From Salinimicrobium soli (GTDB lineage Bacteria; Bacteroidota; Bacteroidia; Flavobacteriales; Flavobacteriaceae): DNA of 64,000 bases. The stretch lies in assembly GCF_048323655.1 (NCBI RefSeq), contig NZ_JBLUWW010000002.1, positions 1 to 64,000 on the forward strand, read 5' to 3'. How positions within the stretch are numbered: position 1 is the stretch's first letter; every line of letters begins with the position of its first letter. Of this stretch, positions 1 to 10,400 are shown piece after piece. Made by a program: the position numbers and the translations under genes. Under the pieces are notes generated by a model, which saw only the letters and a program-made list of their open reading frames with translations, made no database searches and was not told where the DNA came from.

Positions 1-850
1 CTTCCCAGGGTAATTTTTGGATTTTCATTATCGGAGACCACAACGTCAATAGAACCTGTAACAGTATTGTTTGCCGCATCGGTCACTGTGTAGTTGATAG
101 TGGTGGTTCCGATGTTAAAGGTTTTGGTGCCTACCTGGCTGCTTCCGGAACCTGAAGTAGCTCCGCTCATGGTCCAGCTAAGGCTGCTTCCGGAACAGTT
201 GTCATCGAAACCGGCATTTGGAATAGCGATAGCTGCGGTACACTGCCCGTTGTCTGTATCTCTGGAAATGTCACTTCCCAGGGTAATTTTTGGATCTTCA
301 TTGTCGGAGACTACCACATCAATGGACCCAGTAACGGTGTTGTTTGTCGCATCGGTCACGGTGTAGTTGATAGTGGTGGTTCCGATGTTAAAGGTTTTGG
401 TGCCAACCTGATTGCTTCCTGAAGCTGTAGTGGCCCCGCTCATGGTCCAGCTCAAAGTCTCCCCGGAACAGTTATCACTGAAAGTTGCATTAGGAATAGC
501 AATAGAGGCGGTACACTGTCCTGAATCTGTATCTCTGGAAATGTCACTTCCCAGGGTAATTTCAGGATTCTCGGTATCAGTAACCGTAATACTAAGATCT
601 TTCGTAATGAAATTACCGGCCGCATCGGTTACTTTATAGGTAATGGTGGTCTGTCCCTTGTTAAAGGTTTTGGTGCCTACCTGATTGCTTCCGGAATCTG
701 TAGTGGCCCCGCTCATGGTCCAGCTCAAAGTTTCCCCGGAACAGTTATCACTGAAAGTTGCATTAGGAATAGCAATAGAGGCGGTACACTGTCCTGAATC
801 TGTATCTCTGGAAATGTCACTTCCAAGGGTGATTTTAGGATTCTCGTTAT
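1..850 (-). repeat. Tandem 273-bp coding repeats (HYR units)
   Basis: The motif CTTCC(C/A)AGGGT on the plus strand recurs at 1, 274, 547 and 820, exactly 273 bp (91 codons) apart. The copies are nearly identical at DNA level, not only protein level: units starting near 412 and 685 differ at only a few bases over more than 150 bp. This points to recent duplication or ongoing homogenisation within the adhesin gene. Confidence 0.9.
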
Positions 851-1289
851 CTGTCACCGTTATCTGCATGACATCTTCAGCTGTGCTGGATCCATCAGAT
901 GCGGTATAGGTAATTGTTGTCACTCCTTTGTTGAAGTCTTGAGAGCCTACCTGGCCACTACCTGAACCTGATGTGGCGCCGGTCATGACCCAGTTAAGGT
1001 TTGTGCCGGTATAAGAGGCATCTGGAATATCAATACTGGAGAGGCAATAACCTTCATCAGTGTTTTTCGATATATCATTGGCAGCAATTACAGTTGCACC
1101 CCATTCTTCATCCAAAAGGCTAAAAGAAAAAATACCAAAAGGAGATTCCTCCCATGCAGTAGACTTTTTTTGATCTAAAGCCGGAAAGGAATAGGTAGTT
1201 GGACTGAAATTTTTCCAATAGCTGGCCAGGGCTGAATTCAGCACTAAAAGAAAGCCAATAAGAAAAACAGAGGTAGTTTTTTTACCCAT
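1..1289 (-). CDS. HYR-repeat surface adhesin, 3' end beyond window
   Basis: The minus-strand reading frame opens at an ATG at 1287-1289 and stays open to the window edge (429 codons), so only the N-terminal part is present. It begins with a hydrophobic signal peptide (about residues 1-23). After a short divergent region come repeats with the hyalin-repeat (HYR) pattern: DNCSG, then a TFN(K/I)GxTTI(T/N)Y strand, then TDAxxN, then (T/S)D(T/N)E(N/D)P. Each repeat is 91 residues and the DNA period is exactly 273 bp. HYR proteins in Flavobacteriaceae are commonly long T9SS-exported adhesins, so a C-terminal sorting domain is expected to the left, but this is inference. It lies downstream of another giant adhesin with a terminator between them. 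Confidence 0.85.
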   Translation of the reverse strand, partial: MGKKTTSVFLIGFLLVLNSALASYWKNFSPTTYSFPALDQKKSTAWEESPFGIFSFSLLDEEWGATVIAANDISKNTDEGYCLSSIDIPDASYTGTNLNWVMTGATSGSGSGQVGSQDFNKGVTTITYTASDGSSTAEDVMQITVTDNENPKITLGSDISRDTDSGQCTASIAIPNATFSDNCSGETLSWTMSGATTDSGSNQVGTKTFNKGQTTITYKVTDAAGNFITKDLSITVTDTENPEITLGSDISRDTDSGQCTASIAIPNATFSDNCSGETLSWTMSGATTASGSNQVGTKTFNIGTTTINYTVTDATNNTVTGSIDVVVSDNEDPKITLGSDISRDTDNGQCTAAIAIPNAGFDDNCSGSSLSWTMSGATSGSGSSQVGTKTFNIGTTTINYTVTDAANNTVTGSIDVVVSDNENPKITLG

Positions 1290-1309
1290 ATGACCCGTTT
1301 GATATGGAT

Positions 1310-1317
1310 CAAAAGTA
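1310..1317 (-). promoter_or_regulatory. Candidate -7 box of the HYR adhesin gene
   Basis: On the minus strand the octamer TACTTTTG matches the Bacteroidota -7 consensus TAnnTTTG, 20 bp before the ATG at 1289. No clear TTTG -33 element is visible, so this rests on the -7 box and its position between a terminator and the start codon. Confidence 0.45.
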
Positions 1318-1434
1318 GGAAAAAAAACTATATGTGTCTCATTTTAAGGTAATTTTAAACGTTTAAATGCAATTTTTGAGGATAAAATGCATAATATTGA
1401 AAGAAGATTCCTACAGGAAAATTTTCATTTTAAA

Positions 1435-1466
1435 AGGAAAAGCCGCTCATTAAAGCGGCTTTTCCT
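1435..1466 (-). terminator. Terminator of the 3313-aa adhesin gene
   Basis: A 13-bp perfect stem (AGGAAAAGCCGCT, 6-nt loop CATTAA) lies about 20 bp after the stop codon at 1485, with T residues following on the minus strand. It separates the two adhesin genes, which therefore appear to be independently transcribed. Confidence 0.8.
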
Positions 1467-1484
1467 ATTGTTAATTTCTGATTT

Positions 1485-4400
1485 CTATTCCAGAATTACC
1501 TTTTTAGTAACTATTCCTTCTTCGGAATGTACTTTTACAATATACATGCCCGAAGCAAATCTATTGACCGGTAGACGGATTTCTTTTTCAACAGGAATAT
1601 CATAATACATATGGACTTGTTGCCCAAGTGCATTGTTAAGGTATACTTTGTCTACTCCAATCAACTGAGGGTTCCTGATTAGAATCTCTCTGGTGCCAGT
1701 AATATAAAGTACCTCGAATGGCCCTTCTTCCAGTTCTGGTTCGGGTTCCGGTTCAATTACGGTATCATCCTGGAAGGCAAGTTTGAATCTGTTAGTAAAA
1801 GTTCCTTCTTCTGAAGTGGTCTCATATGGGCCATCTCTAAGATTGTGGACAATTTGATGCAGACTGTCCTTAATGAAAATATTCATGTCAGCCGGAATAT
1901 TTTCCAGCTTATCTAATTCAATTGTCAAAGTACCAGGTTTCTGAATTTTCACCCCCATTTGCAGTTCCCGCTCGGGGTTAAAATCGCTCACCGCCTGGAT
2001 AACGAATTTCTGGTCAATAAAATACCAGTACATATCTTCTGCGTTGTCTTCAATAAGAGGAGCATCATAACCCCAATCAAATCCGTCTCCAGCCTGAGGA
2101 ACTGCGCCTACTAAAATTTGACGATGATACCCTATTGGGGAACGGAATTTTAACCAGATCTTTTTAAACCCTGTTTCCTGGGTTTTCTTTAATTCTGCCC
2201 TTTTCCTTTCTTGAGAGAAGAAAATGGAAGTGCTTCCTCCTTCTATCTCATAGACTCTTTGGGTGTTTCTGAATTGAACAGTTCCGTAAGTCTGAGGATC
2301 AGTTGATAAAATGGGAACTGTATTCAAGAAAAATCCTTGCGCAACAGGAATAAACTGGCCGGGTATTTTATTGTCGGTGTTTCCGGAATCATCGATCCTC
2401 CAATCTGTAGAGACAGCTTCAATTCCGTCCAGATAATTCCTAACTGCATAACCTCCTATGTACTGTTCCAAAACATGGGTCTGTCCGGCAAAATGGCTCC
2501 AGAAATATAAAGCACCGTTAAATTTACCTTGGTTCTCATCCATGAACTTTTGGGAATCAATTGCAGAAGGATAAGGGTTTCCAACAAGGTAATTTTGATT
2601 TGTTCCCATTGTAGAAGAAAGAATATCCCCGTTGTTTGGTTTTCCCTTGAAAGCATAATTTTGGCGATCACTTATAGCGGCTGCACCTGAGGTTCCTTTC
2701 ATAGTGAAGCCTTCCGCAGCATTAAGGGCTCCATCAGATCCTACGTAATCCCAATTAGCATATATATCAGCAGCATCAGGGAAATAGGTCCAGAGCCAAT
2801 AGCTACTTACTATTATGTTTGTAGGATTTAAGCCTGTGGGGTCAGCTGCGTAAGGGTTGTCAATAAAGTCAATCGTGCCATTTGGATTTTTCAGGATATC
2901 TCCAACAGTGTAACCCGAATTATTATTCGCCCCCTGAATTGCTACAGGTGAGCTCCAATAATTGTAATTAAAGCTCCTTTGAGTTCCCTGCTGATCTCTT
3001 TCCAACCATCCGGCACTTGTGTTGTCTAGTATACTACCATGATCCTGTAAAAGTTGAGATTCGCCTACAAGATCAATATTTCCATCCAATTTCAGATAAT
3101 GAGTAATTCTGATAGGATGATCTGCTTCAATGGTTAAAAGTCCTGATTCAGAATGTAATCCGAGCATTGTTATGTTCTTATCTCCTGAAGTAATATTATG
3201 GCTGGTCCTTGCAATATTCCAGTCAATAGGATCACCATTAACTCCAGTACTATTAGGGAAATCCCATACATTAGGTCGTGCCCATGTGTTCACCAGTTCC
3301 CAATCTCCATCGTTTCCTGAAAAATAAGGAGTAGGAGAGGTGTTTTCCTGGTTGGTGGTAATATTATAGAGCCTTCCCGGCACTTTGCTATTTTTACTAC
3401 TTGAATGGTCTGGAGTGAAACCGTTAGACGGCATTAAGCCAACATCAAATGAAATTAAACCTGCAGGATCTGGGTTTTTAGAAATTAGCCTGTAATATCC
3501 TGCCAAATCACTTGTTGAAAGATTATAAAATGGAAGGTCATTTTGATCAAGATTATAAGTTCCATCTGTATGGTAACTACTCAATCCTCCATCCTGGATG
3601 GCCAGATTAGGCACCACTTCACCCTGCAAAGGTGTCACAACTGTTCCGGAAGCATCTAATTTTAATCTTTGATTCATCATGAATCTTATCTGTTCATCAG
3701 TGAGAACTTTATTCCAGATCCTCAATTCTTCTATCCAGCCCGAAAAATGATTAGAAGTTGTTTTTGTACTGGCATTATATCTCGCCCCAATGCTCGTATT
3801 GTTAATTCCAGACCCGGTTGTGACTATTTTTCCGGAAGGGATTCCATCTACCCACAGGTCACCATTATTAGAAACCGCAATATGATACCATCTGGTGTTC
3901 TTTTTTATTTCTGCCGGAAGGTTTTCCATTTTGAGCTCAAATCCCGAGCTACTAAAAATAACCCCCGTTGATGCATCTGTAGTACCCGATTCATCCTCAA
4001 GTGGCCTGTCAAATGGTCTAATCCATGTTTCAATAAAATAGCTGCCATTGTAATTATTTCCGAGGTCAATATAATCATCATCTCCGTCAAAGTCCAGGGT
4101 AGTGCAGTCTGCAAAGTAAAAAGTTACTTCACCGTTATTAACGGGACAGGTGTTTCTCTCGTCGGGAGTAATCGTCCAACTCAAAGTGTATTCTCCCTCA
4201 ATAGGAGGTGTGAAAGTTGCATTTGGATCTTCGATTGCCGGACCGGTTCCTGTGGTTGCAAAGTGATCCTCAGAAAAAGTGTATCCATCAGGACCTGATA
4301 TCACCGTCCAGGCCACTGTTGATTGGTCATCCAATGGGAATTCAGTTATTTCACCCTGTTGCCCGCCTGTTAAAGTTCCTGATAACGGAACTTCTGAACT

Positions 4401-7400
4401 ACCACAACTTCCAACGTTTGCGGTAGCTGTAGTGGAATATGTGTCGAATACATAAACCTGTGCAAGTGCTTTATTTTCGACACTTTCACAAGGGTCTCCA
4501 TTGGTGTCAAAAACCAGCGCAGTTTGGACCTCAAAATAGTTCCATCCAATTTTTTCGGGGGTATACTGGACTACACTCTGGTTCACTTCCCCAATCTGCA
4601 CTAGCGGATTATTTGGGTCATTTAGATCGTCATCATAGTACCAAACCAGTTGAACATTCTGAGGGTCTTCAGGAAGTCCTATATCGTCGATTGTATAGAT
4701 TCCACCGGTTGTTCCATCGTAAAGCCATCTGATTCTCAAGTTTCCTAAGCCAGCATATTTACTTAGGTCTATGGCCATATTGTTTGGTTCACCGAGTCCA
4801 TCATCTCCAAACTTTTCATAATTATCACTGTGTTCCGGTCCAATAATTTCCATTAAAGGAGCTTCTGTATAGGTCTGTCCACCATCTAAAGATATTTCAA
4901 CTCTAATAATATCTCCGTCAGTCAAATTATAAGCCTGATCGAAGGTCAATACCGGATCATCAGTCGCATATAAGTTGAAAATCGGAGTTTCGAGAGTTGA
5001 AGGGTTGTTACCTGATACTATTGCAAAACCTTTATTTCCTTCATCACAGGAGCAGGAATCAAATAACTGGTCAATAATTCCTGAACCGGTAGAGGTATTG
5101 GCCATTTCAAACTCTTTTGGAGTTGTTCTCATCCAACGATCAGGCCTGGTATTGTCGGCAGCAGATTCAAATGTATATTCTGTTCCATCATTACCTTCAC
5201 CATATCTCATTACTCTCCACCCGTGGTTTGCAATGGAAGAATTGTCGAAGGCCCCTCCTAAAAAAGTTCCATAGCCTCCATACCCTGTGCTGGAACTGAG
5301 AGTTACATAATCTCCGAAACAGATCTCTGGAGGTAGTACACTTACGGGAGAAGGTGCAATATCTGATGGGATGACACTTAATGTTGCATATTCTGAATAG
5401 ACATTAGGTGAACATGCGCCACTTTGGACCTCCACTCTAAAAAGTGTCGATTCGTTAGAACTAGCTGCCATAACCTGGGATCCCTCCAGAGTATTACCGG
5501 TATATGGTGCGGAACCGTCGAGCACGGTTCTCCATTCTGTATCTGAGTTTCTTCTATACTGCCATGAAACGATCTCACCTACATAACTTCCTACTGTTTG
5601 AAGAGGAACTACATAATCTTCTGTTGGAAATTCACACATTGTAAAGACCCTGTCATTTCCATTGAATAAAATTTGACCTGCTACAGGTTCAGGATCCACA
5701 TCAATACTTAATTCTGTTGAATAAGCTTCATCACAAACACCGTTTTTCACTACAGCCCTAAAAATTGTTGTTGATGGAAGATCCTGAAAATCTAAGGTCT
5801 CAGAAGTTTGTGCAATTGAAGTCCAGTTGCTACCGTCTGTTGAACTTTCCCACCTCTGGATTTCTCCATTTTTACCTGTCAGTGTAATGGTTCCATAATT
5901 TTGAGTAATACACACTGAGGCTGGTCCGGAAGTTACACCGCCATCTGAAGGTTCTTCCACATAAATACTTATAACATCTGTATTGACACATCCATTGTCA
6001 TCTGTTCCGGTGACCGAATATTCAAATGTTCCCACAGAGTCTCCGGTTACGGTAAGCTCATTGCCTGTTCCAACGTCATTCCCGTCCAAACTCCAGATGT
6101 ATGTAGTGGCTCCAGAAGCAATTAATCTGGTTTCCGTATTAAGACAGATTTCGGAGGAATAACCTGAAGCTATACTAATATCAATCTCTGGTAGCGGATT
6201 AATAGTAATGTCTACTTTCGTCCTTTCGCTTTCACAACCGGTACTTGTAAGAGTTTGACTGACCCAATAAGAAGTAACTTTCACTTCACTAGTATTAGGA
6301 ACAGGGGCAGATCCCAGAACGGTAGTAGCGTCAACAGCATCGTACCAGTTAATAGTTGCACCTTCAATGGGATCGACTGATAAAGGATTACTTACGGTTT
6401 CATTGTAGCAATATTTAAACTCGATGGTTTCAGCAGCAACTGGATCAGGTTTGTCATAAATTGTTACTATAAGTTCTTCAGGGTCACTTTCACATTCATT
6501 AGGTTGTTTTTGAGTCACCCAATAAGAGAATGTGCCAGGCGTATCGGTTGTGGGAGTATAAGAGTTACCCAGTAAAACGTATTCCTGAGCGGTGTCGTCA
6601 TAACTATACCATAGAAGCTCGTTGTCCTCGCTGTCTTTAATAGCTGTTAGTGGTTCGGGAGTTTCTCCCAGACAATATTCAACCGGAGAGGTTTCAGGTG
6701 CCCCGGGCCTGGGATTTACCCGAAATGTAAAAGTTTTAGAAGTGGCTGCAGCACAGGTGAAATAATCTGGACCATCAATTTCAACAGCGTAAACTCCGTC
6801 ATCGTTGATATTAATATTTTCTATAGTCAGTTTGCCACTGTAAACACCATCAGCGCCTGTGGGGCCAGTTTCTGTCATCACATATTTTCCCTGGCTGGGA
6901 TAAATTGGATTGCCGTCTTTGATCCACTGGAATGTCAGCGGTGCCCCTTTGGCATTTGCTTCATATTCAAAAGTCAAACTTTGATAATCATCTTCACATA
7001 TGGTGATATCCTCTACTGGTTTTGTAATTATTATGTCTTCATCAATATTTAAAGTGACGATATTGGAAGTTTCTGAAGCGCAAACCGGATTTGTGCTACT
7101 TACCACTACCTGGTACTCTCCTGCATTTGCTGAAGTAGCGTTGTTAAATGATAATATAGAGTTAGTTTCTCCATTAATTTGAACAAAGTTTCCGCCCGAA
7201 TCTTTTTTATACCATTGGTAAGTAAGGTTATCTCCTGTAGCAATTACTTCAAAAGAAGCAGGATTGCTGGAACAGGTTCCATAATTTACAGGCTGAGTAG
7301 TGATTTGAACCTTTTCAAATATTTCTACCTGTGTAGTTACCTGAACAGCCTCACAACCATCAGCATTATTGTCTTTGGTATATGTGATTGTGTGAATTCC

Positions 7401-10400
7401 AGGTGTGCTATTTGCCGGGTCGATGGTTCCCTCTGAATCTATTACCAGCCCTTCGGTTGCTGTAAATTCCCCACCCAAATAATCACCGGCAATGCTTGAG
7501 TAATTTACTGTATAGGAGTTAGGATCAGCAGTACACAAAGGTGTGGTGTAATTAATGGAAACCTGAGGTAGCTGTGTAATGGTAACTTCCGTCTGAACTG
7601 TAACAGGATCACAGCCTAAGGAGGCGGGAATGGTATAAAATACAGTATAAGGGTTTGTGCTTGGACTGCTGGTTTTTGGATTAATACTACCTGTGGTGGG
7701 GTCTATATCCAGGCCTCCGGGAGTGGAGGAAAAAGTTCCACCTGTATAAGCTCCAATTCCGTTGGCAAAACTTACCGAATATTCAGTTGCATCTGAATTA
7801 CAAAATGGTCCGGTATAACTTATATCTACAGAGGGTAACTCGTTTATGATAACAGTTGTTGTTGCTGTTGCAGTTTTGCACCCTTCCGGAGTATCATAAA
7901 AAACAGTATATGTCCCAGGGGTACTGGCCCCAGGGGTAATTTCTCCTGTATCTGTGTTTAGGCTTAAACCTTCAGGACTTGAGTAGTAATTTCCTCCTTC
8001 ATAGGCACCGGTTCCGGTTAAGGTAACTGTTACATTCCCTATCTGAGATTCGCAAAGATCATTGGGGTATTGAATTTCTGCTGTGGGATCCGGTTTTACT
8101 ATAATTTGTCCGCTTCTTGAAACCTCCTCGCAATCACTTATTGAAGTAACAGTGTAGTCAAAAGTACCTGCCTCGGTAGGTGTACCGCTAATTGTAAACA
8201 CACTGTTGTTAAAACTTCCGTTTACGCCCTCTGGTAGACCATTTACCTCGGCATCTGTTGCTGGGGAGGTGAGGTTGAATTGAATATCAGCTATTGCGGT
8301 GTTGATACATAATTCCTGGTCCATATTGACAGGAGTATCAATAGTTGGATCCGGTTTTACGGTGATGTTTCCGTTCTGTGTTGTACTTACACAATCACCT
8401 GATGTAGTGAGAACGTAGTCAAAGCTTCCAGCTTCTGTCGCAGTACCACTAATAACGAAATTACCTGCGGAATAATTTCCGGTCAATCCTGCAGGTAGTC
8501 CGGTAACAGAAACATTAGTTACCGTCGTGTTCGTAGTAAATGTTATATCATCGATTGCAGTATTAATACAGATCTCCTGGGACTTATTAGTAGGATCATT
8601 CGTAAATTTTTGATCTTCGTTGACAGTGATAGTGCCTGTTATGGCTGTCTGCTGTGTAGAGCAGTTTCCGGTACTGTTGACTGTATAGGTGAAGTTTCCA
8701 GATTCTGTAGGTGTACCTGAAATAGTAAAAATTCCCGAGTTATAATTTCCATTTAAACCAGCCGGCAATCCTGTGACTGTAGCTCCCGTACCCGCATCTG
8801 TAATAGTAAAAGCGATATTACTGATAGGAGTATTGACACAAACTGTCTGATCTTTGTTAGATGGAGTGGATATAGTTGCATTTTTCAAGACCGTAATGAT
8901 CATTTCATCTTCTTTTGGATCACAAGGTCCCGCTGGATCAATAGAAGTAATTTTTATAATTATTGTTCCACCACTGTTGGCGATAGAAGAAGGTAGGGTG
9001 TAGGTGCCATTTAAGCTATTACCTCCATTGGAAAAACTTCCTCCTGAAACACTTGCACTCCAGTCCCAATCCTGGTGTTTTGTAATAACACCACCTATTT
9101 CGCCGGCAAGGGTGATTTGAGTTGTTCCTTTGCAGACTGTTTGATCGGGTCCTGCATTAACGTAAACTACTGTTCCCGTTGTTATCTCGTCAGATGTAAA
9201 AGTATTTGAGTTTCCACATTCGTTAGTAGCAGTGACAGAAATTGGGCCGGTTTGCGCGCTAGCAGTTGCAGTAACTGTAACCTCATTAGTTCCTGCCCCA
9301 TTGGTTATATTCCAGCCAGAGGGAAAGGTCCAGTTATAGGAAGTTGCACCGGGAATATCCTGAACTCTATATTTTAATCCGGAAACCACTGGACAAACTG
9401 CAGTTGAATTTATTGTGGGATCAGACGTGTCGAAGGCCGGTGTTATTCCAATAACCGAAGAATCTACCTGGATACTAATTTCATTACTTTCTGCAGTTGG
9501 GACAGCCAGACACTCTTCGTCTGATGTCATTATCACTTTTACAGTTTGACCATTTGACAAGCTACTGGTCGTAAAGGAAGCTCCGCCAGATCCTTCCGGA
9601 TTACCGTCCACATACCACTGATAAGAAGGGTTTGCACCTTCATTTACCGAAGTAGCTGTAAAGGTAATTGAGGATCCTGCGCAAATAATATTGTTGGAAT
9701 CGTTCGAAGTTATGCTTACCTCTGGTGTAAGATTAGGGTTGACAGTGACACTTACCGGGTCGCTCGTGGCGGTTGTAGTTGACAGGCAGGTTTCGTTAGA
9801 AGTAAGCACCACTGTAACATTTTGTCCTGCACTTAAATTACTTGTAGTAAAGGTAGGGCTATTGGTTCCTACGTTGTTGCCATCAAGCTTCCACTGATAA
9901 GAAGGTGCTGTTCCCCCATTAGTTGGTTCGGCAGTAAATGTGATACTGTCACCATCACAAATATCCGAATCACTAGGACTAACGGTAACTTGAGGTGTAA
10001 GATTAGGATTAACAGTAGTAGTAATTTCATTACTGGTAGCAGATGGTTGGCTTAAGCAGGTTGCATCGGAGATCATTATTACCGTAACTATTTGACCATC
10101 TGTCAATGAATTTGTGGTAAAAGTCGGACTGTCGGTTCCTGCATTCGAACCATCTATTTGCCATTGATAGGAAGGATTGCTGCCGCCATTCACTGGTGTA
10201 GCAGTAAAAGTCACCTCGGTTCCTGCACAAATGTTATTATCAGTATCTGAAGAACTAATACTTACCGAAGGCTCAAGATTTTCACTAATAATAATAGTAC
10301 CATTCAAAGATTCTGAGTTGCCACAAGTTCCTGTTGCAGTAATGGTGTAAGGAAAGGAACCCACCAGGGAACTGGAGCCGCTAATAGTATAAACCCCACC

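Noticed and set aside
94..909. Three plus-strand ORFs of 72-90 aa spaced 273 bp apart
   Set aside because: They are antisense shadows of the HYR repeats; their spacing follows the coding repeat on the minus strand.
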